Notes under the pieces: generated by a model
What the model saw: the letters and a program-made list of their open reading frames with translations, nothing else
What the model was told of the DNA's origin: nothing
The model's database searches: none
Part shown: one piece after another, positions 20,736 to 31,534 of the stretch
How positions within the stretch are numbered: the stretch's first letter is position 1
Layout of the letters: every line of letters starts with the position of its first letter
Made by a program: the position numbers and the translations under genes
Source: Patescibacteria group bacterium UBA5194
GTDB taxonomy: Bacteria; Patescibacteriota; Gracilibacteria; BD1-5; UBA6164
Reading direction: 5' to 3'
DNA: 43,455 nt
NCBI GenBank assembly: GCA_002412935.1
Contig: DHWA01000041.1
Location: 1-43,455 of the forward strand

Positions 20736-23177
20736 ATGGTAGAAAAAATAGTTGATGATTATTATTTAAATATAGACAAGACTGATTCTTCTGAAAAATC
20801 AGTTTCTGTGAAGAAAAAATTGAAATTTGTTACAAAAAAATGAGAAATAAAGGAAAATGTAATTTCTGATGATGAACAAATTTCTAATGAAAATATTCAA
20901 GAAAAAGAAGAAATAATACTTGAGTCTTCTACTCCAAAAAAAGAAGTTTTTTCAACACCTAAAAAAACATCTAGAACAGTTATTGATTTTCCTAGTAAAC
21001 CGATTGAAACAAAAATAGAAAATACAGAAGAAAAAAAAGTATTTAAATTTAGAAAAATAGAACCAAAAAAAGAAGAACAAGTTTCTCAAAATACTGAAAA
21101 AAGAACAACTCAATTTAATAAAATAGAAAAAACAAATACTGATCAAACAGCTCCAGTAAAAAGATGGGATGTTAAAGAAACTTCCCTTATTGACAATAAA
21201 AATAATTTTAAAAAAAGTAAAGATAAAAAACCATATGATAGTAACTTTTTCGAAAAGAGAAAAAGTACTCTTAGAAGAAATGATTTTAGAAAAAATTCAA
21301 AATTTAATGCAGATGGAACTGAAAAAGAAATAGTTTTTACAAGGTCAAAAATCAGTCAAAAGAAAAAAGAAGAGAAAAATATAGATGACATTTCTCAAAA
21401 TCTTACATCTCGTACTTGAGAAGATGTTATAATATGAGAAGTATTAACTCTAAAAGAATTATCAGAAAAAATATGAATTCCTTTTTCTAAACTAATAGCA
21501 GAGTTTATGAAAAATGGTATGATGGTTAACATAAATAGTAAGATTGATTTTGATTCTGCTAATATAGTTGCTGAGATTTTTTGAGTTAAATTAATAAAAG
21601 ATAATTCCTCTTGAATGAATATTGCGGATATTGTGTCTTGAGATATATCAAATATGCTTTCAGAAGAAGATCCTTTAAACTTAGTTAAAAGACCTCCTAT
21701 TATAAGTATAATGTGACATGTTGATCATGGTAAAACATCACTATTAGATCATATAAGAAATACAAAAGTTGCTTTTTGAGAAGCTGGATGAATTACTCAA
21801 AGTATATGAGCTTACCAAGTTGAACATAATTGAGAAAAAATAACATTTTTAGACACTCCTGGACATGAAGCATTTACAGTTATGAGAGCAAGATGAGCTA
21901 GATCAACAGATATAGCTGTACTTGTAGTTGCTGCTGATGAATGAGTAAAACCGCAAACAGTTGAAAGTATAAATCATGCAAAAGAAGCTTGAATTCCTGT
22001 TATTGTAGCTATAAATAAAATGGATAAAGAATGAGCAAATCCAGATAATGTAAAAGCTTGATTATCTGAAAATTGACTTATTCCTGAAGATTGGGGATGA
22101 GATGTTCCTATGATTCCTGTTTCAGCAAAAACTTGATTTTGAATAGATGATTTACTATGAGTTATTTTACTTGTTGCTGAAATGCAAGAATTAAAAGCAA
22201 ATCCGAATAGAAATGCTGTAGCTACAGTTATAGAATCACACTTAGATTTAAAATTATGACCAATTGCAACTGTTGTAATCAATACTTGAACAATAAATAA
22301 ATGAGACAGTATCTTATGTAAAGATTCTTATTGAAAAGTAAAAATATTGAAAGATTATACTTTTAAATGAGTAAAAAGTGCTGTTCCTTGAGATCCTATT
22401 ATGATTATATGACTTGATAAAGTTGTAGAATGATGAGATATAGTACAAGTTATTTCTGATATAGAAAAAGCTAAACAAATGGCAAATGAATATACTAGTA
22501 TCATGCAGGCAAGAAAATCAAAAGCGCTAACAGGTATAGATTTAATAATGTTTAAAATAAAATCAGGAAATCTTAAACAATTGAAAATATTAATAAAAGC
22601 TGATACTAATTGAAGTCTTGAAGCAATGAAATCATCTTTATTAAAATTATCTACTGAAGAAACTTCTGTTTTAATAATACATTCATGAGTTTGAAATATA
22701 AGTGAAAGTGATATATTGATGTGTCAATGAAGTGAAGCTATTCTTGTTTGATTTTGAGTTTCTTTACTTCCAACCGCAAAATCAGTCCTAGAAAAAACAA
22801 AAATTGAGTTTATAAATAGTAAAATAATCTATCATATTACTGAAAAAATTGAAAAAATTATAACTTGAATGCTTGATCCAAAAGAAATTGAGACTATTTT
22901 ATGAAAAGCAACTGTTTGATGAATTTTCTACACATCAAAAGAATTTAGAATTCTATGATTAAAATTAAAAAAAGATAATAATATAGAAAATTGAGCTAAA
23001 ATAAGAGTATTAAGATGAGATAAAATGGTATGAAAATGAGAAATTAAATCATTGAAATTATGAGTTGAAGAAATGAAGCAACTTGAATGACCTGTTGAAT
23101 GTGGTATAAAATTTGTATGAAATACGCCTATTGAAATGTGAGATATATTTGAATTATATAAAATAGAATATAAATAA
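20736..23177 (+). CDS. infB: Translation initiation factor IF-2
   Basis: The GTPase delivers initiator tRNA to the 30S subunit. The product has 813 residues. The N-terminal 215 or so are a Lys/Glu-rich, low-complexity extension, followed by the short IF2_N helix region near TLKELSEKIGIPFSKLI. G1 is GHVDHGKT at 327-334, then DTPGHEAFTVMRARGA, G4 NKMD and G5 SAKTG. Domains II to IV follow; the C-terminus ends with the EECGIKF-like VECGIKFVGNTPIEMGDI. Almost every conserved glycine of the G domain is a TGA codon, a strong sign of code 25. It is followed by the cNMP-binding protein after 39 bases. Confidence 0.98.
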
Positions 23178-23216
23178 TTTATATTCTTAATATTTAACAC
23201 TTAATAATATATAATT

Positions 23217-23642
23217 ATGACTTCAATATTAGATACTTTAGATATACTTAAAACATTATCTCAACAAGACAGAGATAGCTTAGCTATTTTTTGCCAAGAA
23301 AGATCTATTCAAAAATGAGATACTTTATTTTCTGAATGAGATGAATGAAATGCTATGTATTTTTTAATAACATGAAAAATAGATATATTAAAAAATATTA
23401 ATTGAGAAGATATAAGATTATGACAAGTTGTTGCTGAAGAGGTATTATGAGAAATGGCTTTATTTAACGATATTAATAATAGAAGAATGGCTACAGCAAT
23501 AGCAAGTGAGAATAGTAATTTAATTGTTATTCTAGATTTTTCTATGAATGAATTAAAATTAAAACATCCTCAAGTTATAGAAAAAATAAAACAAATTATT
23601 GAATACAGAAACTCTCAAAATACTAAATATAATATAATTTAA
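23217..23642 (+). CDS. Cyclic-nucleotide-binding (CAP_ED) domain protein
   Basis: The product has 141 residues, essentially a lone cNMP-binding beta-barrel. It shows QKGDTLFSEGDEGNAMYFLITG, the strand pattern of the family, then GEMALFNDINNRRMATAIA, the phosphate-binding cassette with its Glu and Arg. A short helical tail (about 115-141) is too small for the DNA-binding helix-turn-helix of CRP. Without a visible effector domain it may act as a small sensor or through a partner. The call of the fold is safe; which nucleotide, if any, is bound cannot be told. Confidence 0.86.
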
Positions 23643-23650
23643 AAATCATA

Positions 23651-23686
23651 AAAAAAACAGAAATTTTAAAATTTCTGTTTTTTTTT
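23651..23686. terminator. Bidirectional terminator between cNMP-binding gene and era
   Basis: A near-perfect stem AAAACAGAAATTTT / AAAATTTCTGTTTT has an A run before it and a T run after it. It lies 8 bases past the plus-strand stop and ends 2 bases short of the era stop codon, so it can end transcription both ways. Confidence 0.85.
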
Positions 23687-23687
23687 A

Positions 23688-24587
23688 TTAATTACTAAAC
23701 ATCTTTTTTACAAATCTTTCATCATTTTTCCATTTTTCTTTTGTTTTTACTCTTAAACTTAAAAATACTTTTTTTTCAAAAATCTTTTCTAAATCAATTC
23801 TAGCCTCTTTTCAAATAGTAGTAATTAAACTTCATGCTTTTCATATTATAATAAATCTCTGACTATCAGTTTCTGTATAGATATAAGCAATTATATTTAT
23901 TATATCTTCTTTATCTTCTATTTCTTCGACTGATACATATATACTATGAGGAATTTCTTCATTAGTATGTACAAAAACTTTTTCTCTTATTATTTCACTT
24001 GATCTAAAAAACATATCTTGAGAAGTATAATAATCATCTCAAAACAACATAAACCCCTTTTTTAAATAGATTTTAATTTTTTCTATTAATTCAGTAAATC
24101 ATATTTTACTTATTGATGAAATCTTAAAAGTATTTTCACTTATAGGAATATTAATTTTAGCTTTTAAATCAATTTTTGTATATACTTTGATAACGGGTAT
24201 TTTAATATTTTGTAATAAGGATTTTATATAATTCTCTTCTTCTCATCATTCTCTAGTTGTATCTATAAAATAAAGTATTACTGCTGCCTCGCTTATAGAA
24301 TTTATAGCTTGATTATTTATCTCCATATTAAAAATTTTAGGAGAATTATGTATTCAAGGAGTATCAAAAAAAATTATCTGACTATCACTGTCATTATAAA
24401 TTGCTAAAATTCTTTTTCTTGTTGTTTGAGGAACATTTGTTGTTATAGAAACCTTTTTTCAAATTAGAGCATTTATAAAAGTAGATTTTCAAGTATTAGG
24501 TCTTCCTATAATCGCTACATATCATACTTTTTTTTCTTTTAAATCAGATGTATTTGATAGTATTTCTTGTAAATTAAGTTCTTTCAT
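23688..24587 (-). CDS. era: GTPase Era
   Basis: Era is the 16S rRNA maturation and 30S assembly GTPase. The product has 299 residues, normal for the family. G1 is GRPNTGKS at 28-35 followed by VSITTNVPQTTR (switch I), DTPG, and YTKID for G4. The C-terminal KH domain has RFIIIGKAGSLITTIGKEAR with the GKAG loop. The first 20 residues are a short extension before the G domain. It is transcribed alone, with the shared terminator at its 3' end. Confidence 0.97.
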
Positions 24588-24654
24588 ATTTTTAAATAAT
24601 TATTAATTAACTTTTTAAGTATAAATACTTTTTTGATAATACTAAATTTTTTTA

Positions 24655-25812
24655 TTATTTAAGTTTTATATATTCAGACTGTTTTCATATGTAAATTCAA
24701 GAATCTATAATTATATAAGAAGAAAGAACTTTTATTTCCTTTGGATAAAAGTCATTTATAGGACTTAAATAGATAGATTTTGATGTAGTTCTATTAATTC
24801 AAGTTATTTTATAATTTAAAACTCAAATTCAATTATTTTTTACAAAAATAGCATAATCACTGTTTTGAAAATCAAAATTGTATATATTAGCTGATAATAT
24901 GTTTGTATTTAAATATAAAATAGTTCAATTTTTTTCTATATATCAACTTCAGGCACTTATACTTCATTCAAATGATTCAATAATAGATAATTCTTTATTT
25001 TGAGTATATTTTGCTTTATCAAATTTTACAACTTTTACTGTACTATTTTTATCAATATTAAGGTATAAACTACCAGAATTTACATTTCATATATTTATAT
25101 AGGAATTATTTACATTATTAGAATTATTTGCGATATATTGATTTGTTTTTTCATTATTCCAAAAAATATTGTCTAAAGTTAAATTATTTTTAACATATCA
25201 TACTATAGTTGTTCTTCATATATCATCATTGTCTTTAATGTTACTAGATATATTATAGGTAGCTATGTAGTTATCATCATTGAAATTGTCATCTATTCAG
25301 TCAGTTTTTTTGTATGAGGTATAAGGTATTGTAATTAATGTTCAAGAATCATAAGATGGAAAAGTTCAATATAATTTATCTGATAAATTATCTGTTAAAG
25401 TTATATTATCATTTCACCATTTTGCTTTATCAAAAGATGTAAAACCGGTATTAGAAAGTATATTAAGTAAAAGTCAGTTATAACTTCAAGAACAAACATA
25501 GATTGTTCAAGAATTTCCCCAAGTAGTTGTTATTCAACCAGAAAAAATAGTTTTTCAGCTCATTGTTATATTGTCAGGACATGATATATTATCAATAAAT
25601 CACGATCAATCGGAGTTTACTAACTTATCATAAGCTGCTATTATAGCTCATTTTTCTTTAATTTTTTTTGAAAACTCACTTTTTATTGTTTGATAATTAA
25701 GTGTATTTTCAAGTTTCACAGAATTATTTAATACTATTATAGATAACATCATAACTATAGATATCAAAACTACCACATATATCAAAACAGTTGCTTTTTT
25801 ATTATTAAGCAT
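24655..25812 (-). CDS. PilX/GspK-like minor pilin or pseudopilin
   Basis: The product has 385 residues. The N-terminus MLNNKKATVLIYVVVLISIVMMLS is a basic leader of about 7 residues then a long hydrophobic helix, the outline of a prepilin, but the Gly-Phe cleavage pair is replaced by Ala-Thr and the Glu5 is missing. This is typical of GspK/PilX-type minor pilins, which lack Glu5. The remaining 350 residues are an Asn/Ser/Thr-rich beta-type region without recognisable domain. It lies 8 bases after the stop of the next prepilin gene, in a two-gene minus-strand unit. Specific subtype is uncertain. Confidence 0.62.
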
Positions 25813-25820
25813 AATTTTTT

Positions 25821-26441
25821 TTAAAATGTAAAATTCAATTTAAATAATTCATAATTTGATTTAGGTATATCTGACCATAATTTTCAATTATACTCAGGAT
25901 TATAACTGATAGGTAATTCTAAATCAACTAAAAATATACTTCAAGAATTAAAAAAATCAGCTTGAAATGTTTTTGCTGGAGCATTAAAAATACTTGCTTT
26001 GTCAAAAGAAATATTAAACACTTCAGAAGGAGTTGTTTGAATATTTGTTAATTCTGAGAGACTTAATAATTTATATCAAAAAACTTTATTAGAATAGATT
26101 TCAAATAAGCTTCAACTTTCTAATTTCATAATGTCTTGATCTATAATTCAAAAAACGATTCATTTATCATTATGTATATTTTTTATTAAGACAACATCAC
26201 TTCAGCTTCATACAAGATTATTAATTATGATACTTCATGATGTAAATTCATTTCTATAATTTCAAATAACATCATAAATAGTATAAAAGTTTGGTAATAC
26301 TTCAGCTTTTTTATTTGAAACCACTAAATTATCTATAGAATCAACAACAAAAGAAAAAATAATTATAAAGATAATAATTGATATTGTTACTGAAATAAGT
26401 AGCTCCACAAAAGTCAATCCTTTTTTATTTAAAATTTCCAT
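25821..26441 (-). CDS. Prepilin-like protein (type IV pilus / pseudopilin minor subunit)
   Basis: The product has 206 residues. The leader MEILNKKG is followed by LTFVELLISVTISIIIIF, the class III prepilin N-terminus with Gly at -1 and Glu at +5. Processing by PilD should occur after Gly8. The C-terminal part is polar with no domain I recognise; the sequence is similar in outline to PilW/GspJ minor pilins. It starts divergently from the next prepilin gene (26497) across 55 bases, so both share a promoter region. Confidence 0.78.
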
Positions 26442-26496
26442 TATTTAATTTTTTTATTATAATAACTCCATTATATATAAAAAAAATAAAATTCAA

Positions 26497-26925
26497 ATGA
26501 TACCAAATAAAAAGGCAGAAAGTCTAGCTTGAATCCTTATATGAATAATGTTATTAACATTTGTTATATTTGGTCTTTATAATTTGATTTTATATAGTGT
26601 TGATACAAATTTAAATTTTGAAGAAAGTACAATAAAGTGATTTCTAGAAGATAATGCTTTAAGTGTATTATATAAGATTAATACAGATGGTATAAATGAA
26701 TGATCTGGATTTTATATATATAAAGATAATTTTTCTAAAACTTTTAAAATATTTACAGGAGCTAATAATATTAATTATAAATATATTAATGAATATTGAG
26801 AAAAAGTTAGTACTGGTACATATGAATGAAATATATACCAAAGAGAAGCTAGAATAGAAAAAATAGATACAGTTACAAATAGTAAGATTTATAGTGTGTT
26901 AATTGAAAAATATTATAAAAAATAA
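26497..26925 (+). CDS. Small prepilin-like membrane protein (minor pilin)
   Basis: The product has 142 residues. The N-terminus MIPNKKAESLAGILIGIMLL is a basic leader followed by a hydrophobic helix to about 32. It resembles a prepilin with Lys-Lys-Ala in place of Lys-Gly, and a Gly (TGA codon) where Glu5 is expected, so it may not be processed normally. The rest is polar, ending in YSVLIEKYYKK. It opens the plus-strand pilin unit, 10 bases before the fibrinogen-like prepilin. The family is judged from the N-terminus and context. Confidence 0.6.
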
Positions 26926-26935
26926 TTTAAAATAT

Positions 26936-28420
26936 ATGCAAGATAAAATAGAACAAAAATCTAAACAATATAAATCAAATTCCAATAAAGGTTTTACTTT
27001 TATTGAATTAATTATATCAATGTCTATAATTGCAATATTATCAATTTTATGATTTATATCTTATTCAAAAAATCTTGAAGATTCTCGTGATTCTCAAAGA
27101 AAATCTGATTTATCTCTTGTAAGTAATGCTTTAGAATCATTTAAATTAAAAAGATGAAGTTATCCGATACCTTGAAACAATTATAATATAACAAATAATT
27201 GATATATTGTTGCTCTTCAATGAAAACTTGATGAAAATATAATTTTATCAACAATAGATAAAATTCCTAAGGATCCTTTTATAAATATTCCTTATGTTTA
27301 TTCTGTAACTAAAAATAATAAGGAATTCCAATTATCTGCAACTTTAGAAAATAATTGAGTTAGAAAGGCTTTATTGGTATGAGACTATAAAGTAGTTTCA
27401 AAAAATATATTACCTACAATAACTTTAGCTTTATATTGAAGTGGGAATATAGAAATTGCCAATTGAATTTGATCAGGTTCAGAAAATAGAACAAAATTTG
27501 TTTTTAATAATTGAATTCATAATTTACCTTATACTTTTTTGGATTCATTTTTACCTTATTCAGATGGTACATCATTTACATGACTTATAGATGATATAAC
27601 TATAGAATTTACACAAAATAATGATTATAAAAATTGTAATGAAATAATTAATGCAGAAAAAAATATTTGAACTGGTGAATATCAAGTTAATAATTTTGGT
27701 AGTTTAGAAAATATAACTTGCTTTTCATCACTTATTCCAAAAAATTGTAAAGAAATAAAAAAATCTAATCCTTCTGCATTAAGTTGAATTTATAATATAA
27801 TGCCAGAATGAGTTTCTAGAACATTTTCAGGTTATTGTGATATGAGTACAGCATCATGATGATGGACTTTAGTAGCAAAAGCTTGAAGTACTTTTAATTA
27901 TACAATAGGTCATTGTAGTTTTATGGATCCTCCAACTAGTACAATAAAAGAAAGCTCTTTTATATATTGGGCTTGCGATTTAAATCAAACTGAGATTTTA
28001 TTTAGTACTCCATCTTGATGGGTTGTTTGAACAAATAAAGATAAAGAAGATTGTTCTATAAATACAACAAGAAATAATAATAATACTTGTTCTTGGACTG
28101 GATCTTGAGAAACTTTTAAGATTATGGAAAAGTGATGATGTATGAGTTCTATTTCACCAATAAATTGATGGCTTTGGTGGAAATGATGAAATTGGGAAAC
28201 CACTGTTACAAAAAATTTATCATGATTATCTACTGTTTTTAGTTGAGCTTGCAATAATGCTTCTTGAGAAGCTGACACAAGTTATTGTAGTTTATTTGAT
28301 ATCTATGATGTAATTTGAAATGGGATATGACAATGATGGGGATATAGAAATGCAAATTGTTTAGGATGATATACAAGTTCATTAATTTCTTCTGAGCAAC
28401 ATTTAATTTTTGTAAGGTAA
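26936..28420 (+). CDS. Prepilin with a C-terminal fibrinogen-like domain
   Basis: The product has 494 residues. The leader ends KG at residue 19 and is followed by FTFIELIISMSIIAILSILG, a textbook type IV prepilin helix with Glu at +5, then a pilin-type region with DSRDSQRKSDL and FKLKRGSYP as in type IV pilin/GspG proteins. A middle domain contains LPYTFLDSFLPYSDGTSF and IGTGEYQVN. From about 270 the sequence turns into a fibrinogen-related domain: NPSALSGIYNIMPEG, then YCDMSTASGGWTLVAKAG at 300-317, and many Cys and Trp. Such domains bind sugars or proteins. A pilus-tip adhesin is my inference. Its paralogue follows 66 bases on. Confidence 0.88.
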
Positions 28421-28486
28421 ATTTTTAATTTGTAATTTGTAAAAAATCGTTAAAATTATTTTTAATTTATTAGAAAACATTAAACT

Positions 28487-29326
28487 ATGAAAAGTATAAA
28501 AAAGAATACAGAATATAGAATACAGAATACAAGAAATAATAAGCTCCTACGGCCTACATTCTGTATTCTACATTCTAATAACAAAGGTTTTACTTTTGTT
28601 GAATTAGTTGTTTCTATAACAATAATATCTATTTTATCTGTTTTAGGATTTGTCTCTTATTCTAAAAATTTAGAAGATGCTCGTGATAGTCAGAGAAAAT
28701 CTGAATTATCTTGAGTTGCAGCTTGATTAAAACAACATAAAATAAAAAGATTAGAATATCCAACTCCTTGAAATAATTTTAATATAACAAATAATTGATA
28801 TATAGTTGCACTTCAATGAAAGCTTGATGAAAATATAATAATATCCACAATAGACAAAATTCCTTTAGATCCATTTGTAGCATTACCTTATACATTCTCA
28901 ATATCAAAAAATAAACAAGAATTTCAATTAGCTGCGACATTGGAGAATAATTGAATAAATAAATCTTTTCTTTTATGAGATTATAAATCAGTATCAAGAA
29001 ATATTCTTCCAACAATTATTTTAGCAATTTCTTCATCTACAGATGTTGAAATAAATACTTTAGTATGATCTGGTGCTGAAAATAGAACTAAATTTATTTT
29101 TGATGGCTCTATTCATAATTTACCATATACATTTGATGATCCATTTTCTCCTTATTCAGATAGTACATCTTTTTCATGACTTATAGATGATTTAAATATC
29201 GTATGGTGGCAAAATAGTGATTATAGAAGTTGTATAGAGATATCAGATGATTTAAAATTTATAGGAACTTGAGAATATCAAATAAATAGTTGATGAACTT
29301 TAATTAATGCAAATTGTCCAAATTAA
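28487..29326 (+). CDS. Prepilin, paralogue lacking the fibrinogen-like domain
   Basis: The product has 279 residues. The mature part starts after Gly34 with FTFVELVVSITIISILSVLG. It matches the upstream prepilin nearly throughout: SYSKNLEDARDSQRKSEL, ITNNGYIVALQGKLDENI, LPYTFDDPFSPYSDSTSF and IGTGEYQINSGGT. It stops where the paralogue's fibrinogen-like part begins. The leader is 34 residues, against 19 in the paralogue, because a palindromic sequence lies in it (28503-28578). The leader is cut off by prepilin peptidase, so the insertion may be harmless. The pair looks like a tandem duplication followed by gain or loss of the C-terminal domain. Confidence 0.9.
28503..28578. repeat. Palindromic insertion in the prepilin leader coding region
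   Basis: GAATACAGAATATAGAATAC on the left pairs imperfectly with ATTCTGTATTCTACATTCTA on the right, around a G/C-richer centre with CTCCTACGGCCTAC. It is absent from the paralogous leader at 26936. It differs from the GTCATTCC family elsewhere in the window. Confidence 0.7.
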
Positions 29327-29334
29327 AAAAAAAT

Positions 29335-29362
29335 TTGATTATTATTTTATTTTTAATATAAT
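29335..29362 (+). promoter_or_regulatory. Promoter of rplS
   Basis: TTGATT at 29335-29340, a 16-base spacer and a perfect TATAAT at 29357-29362 lie 30 bases before the bL19 start codon and just after the prepilin stop. It is the best -10 box in the window, and would separate ribosomal expression from the pilin unit. Confidence 0.65.
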
Positions 29363-29391
29363 ATGCTCGTTAAAAATTAATTATAAAAATT

Positions 29392-29751
29392 ATGACAAAT
29401 AGTGAACTAGTTAGAAAAATTCAAAGCGAATTTTTAAGAGAAACACCTCTTCCAGAACTAAAAACATGAATGGAAATTGAAGTTTCACAAATTTTGAGAG
29501 AATGATGAAAAGAAAGAACTCAAAAATTTAAATGAATTATTATAAAAACAGGATGAAAAAGTCCTTTAGAAAAAACTATAACTGTTAGAAGAAAAGTATG
29601 AGCTTTTTGAATAGAAAAAGTTTTTGCTGTTAATTCTCCGACTATAGGTGATATAGAGATTCTTAGAAGATTTAAAACAAGAAGAAAACATATTGGTTAT
29701 ATAAGAACTGCTATTTGAAAAAAAGCAAAACTTAAAGAAATTAAAAAATAA
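29392..29751 (+). CDS. rplS: 50S ribosomal protein bL19
   Basis: The product has 119 residues, the usual size. It shows GMEIEVSQILREGGKERTQ, the KFKGIIIKTGGKSPLEKTITVRR block with VGAFGIEKVFAVNSP, and a basic C-terminus RFKTRRKHIGYIRTAIGKKAK. bL19 sits at the 30S-50S bridge. Glycines of the central block are partly TGA. In many bacteria rplS is next to trmD; here trmD is 2.3 kb away on the other strand. It has its own promoter and terminator. Confidence 0.98.
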
Positions 29752-29790
29752 AAAAATAAGACTAATTTTCAAAATTAGTCTTATTTTTTT
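29751..29790 (+). terminator. Intrinsic terminator of rplS
   Basis: AATAAGACTAATTTT pairs with AAAATTAGTCTTATT around a single C and is followed by a T run. It starts at the last base of the stop codon. Confidence 0.9.
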
Positions 29791-29881
29791 ATTTTATTTT
29801 ATTTTTGTAAAAATCATTTTTTTCATATAATTGGTTAATCAAAATGTTAAAGAATAATGTAATAAATAATAAATATCATCT

Positions 29882-29967
29882 GTCATTATCGGGCTTGACC
29901 CAATAATCTAGTATACAAACAATGTTTATATCACTGGATACAAGGAGTACACGAGTACGAGCATGAC
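29882..29967. repeat. Palindromic repeat element, intergenic
   Basis: GTCATTATCGGGCTTGACCC at the left and GTACGAGCATGAC at the right give inverted GTCAT/ATGAC ends, with a more diverged interior (GGATACAAGGAGTACACGAG). It lies between the rplS terminator and gatA and is much richer in G/C than its flanks. Confidence 0.6.
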
Positions 29968-30010
29968 AATTATTCCTTAGCATTTCATATTTTAAAATTA
30001 ACACTCTTTT

Positions 30011-31468
30011 ATGCTTGCTTTTGAAAGTTTAGAAACAATAATTAATAAAATTAAAAACAAGGAGATTAAATCTTCTGAAGTTTTTGAATATTTTTTGAAA
30101 AGAATAGAAAAATATGATTCAAAAGTTGAGGCTTTTAATTTTGTAAATAAAAATTTTACTAAAAAAGATGATACTATTTTAGCTTGAATTCCTATTTGAG
30201 TTAAGGATTTGTTTTGTGAAAATTGAATTTTAACAACAGGAAGTTCAAATATGTTAGCAAATTTTATACCTTCATATGATGCAACTATAATAAAGAAATT
30301 AAATGATGCATGAATGAATTCAATTTGAAAAGTAAATATGGATGAGTTTGCTATGTGAGCAAGTTGAGAAAATTCAGCATTTAGAATTACAAAAAATCCT
30401 TGGGCACTTGATAGAATTCCATGAGGATCAAGTTCTTGATCTGCTGCAGCTGTTGCTGCTTGACTTTGTCCAGCTTCAATTTGAACAGATACATGATGAA
30501 GTCTAAGGTTTCCTTGAAGTATGTGTGGAGTTGTATGATTTAGACCAAGTTATTGAAGAAATTCAAGATTTTGAATATTTCCTATGGCATCAAGTTTAGA
30601 TTGTCCTTGAACTATAACTAGAACTGTAAAAGATGCAGGATTAATGTATGATTTAATGAATTGAGAAGATGAATTAGATAACGCTTCTTTGGAATGAAAA
30701 CAAAAAATTGATAAAAAAATTTGGGATAAAAAAGATTTAAAAGGAATGAAATTAGGAGTTCCAAAAGAATATTTTGAAGAATGACTTGATAAAAATGTGA
30801 GAGAAACTATAAATAAAGCAATTCTAGATTTAAAAGATATGTGAGCTGAAATAGTAGAAGTTAGTCTTCCAACTACAAAATACGCAATTGCAGCATATTA
30901 TATAATAGTTCCTGCTGAAGTATCTACAAACTTAGCAAGACTAGATTGAGTGAGATATGGACATATTTCAGATTTATCTCATGAAAGTTTGGAAGAATTT
31001 TATATAAACAATAGATGAGAATGATTAGGTTTAGAACCAAAAAGAAGAAGTATACTATGAAGTTATGTATTGTCAGCATGATTTTATGATGCATATTTTA
31101 CAAAAGCTGCTCAAGTAAGAACTTTGATAATACAAGATTTTGAAAAAGCTTTTGAAAAAGTAGATTTAATAATTTGTCCAGTAAGTCCAAGTGTAGCATG
31201 GAAAATATGAGAAAAGGTTGATGATCCTCTTAAAATGTATTTAGCTGATGTTTATACTTGTCCTGCAAGTTTAGCTGGTCTTCCATGAATGAGTGTTCCT
31301 TGTTGATTTGCAGAAAGTGAAGATTTAGAAAAAGTAAAATTACCAGTATGAATTCAAATTATAGGACCAAGTCTATGAGAAGAAAAGATATTTGAAATGG
31401 CTAATGTCTATGAACAAAAAACAAAATGGTTTGAGAAAATGATACCAGAGTGATTTTGAGAAGTGTAA
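30011..31468 (+). CDS. gatA: Glutamyl/aspartyl-tRNA amidotransferase subunit A (GatA)
   Basis: GatA hydrolyses glutamine and passes ammonia to GatB for Gln-tRNA(Gln)/Asn-tRNA(Asn) formation. The product has 485 residues, normal. Catalytic residues of the amidase-signature fold are all in place: Lys65 in GVKDLF, Ser140 in GGSSSGS (138-144), and Ser164 in GTDTGGSLRFPGS, with the same spacing as in known GatA. Both outer glycines of GGSSSGS are TGA. GatB and GatC are not in the window. The gene lies alone, ending at a strong hairpin. Other amidases are possible, but the whole length follows GatA. Confidence 0.95.
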
Positions 31469-31473
31469 AAAAT

Positions 31474-31520
31474 AATTAATAAGACCGGTCTCTTTTAAAG
31501 GAGACCGGTCTTTATTAATT
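31474..31520. terminator. Long hairpin, bidirectional terminator between gatA and the zinc-ribbon gene
   Basis: Left AATTAATAAGACCGGTCTC and right GAGACCGGTCTTTATTAATT are inverted copies with one extra base, joined by a TTTTAAAG loop. GACCGGTC alone is a perfect 8-base palindrome in each arm. It lies in the 66-base gap between two convergent stops. The T run after it is short, so termination is likely but not certain. Confidence 0.7.
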
Positions 31521-31534
31521 CGGGATTATGTTTT

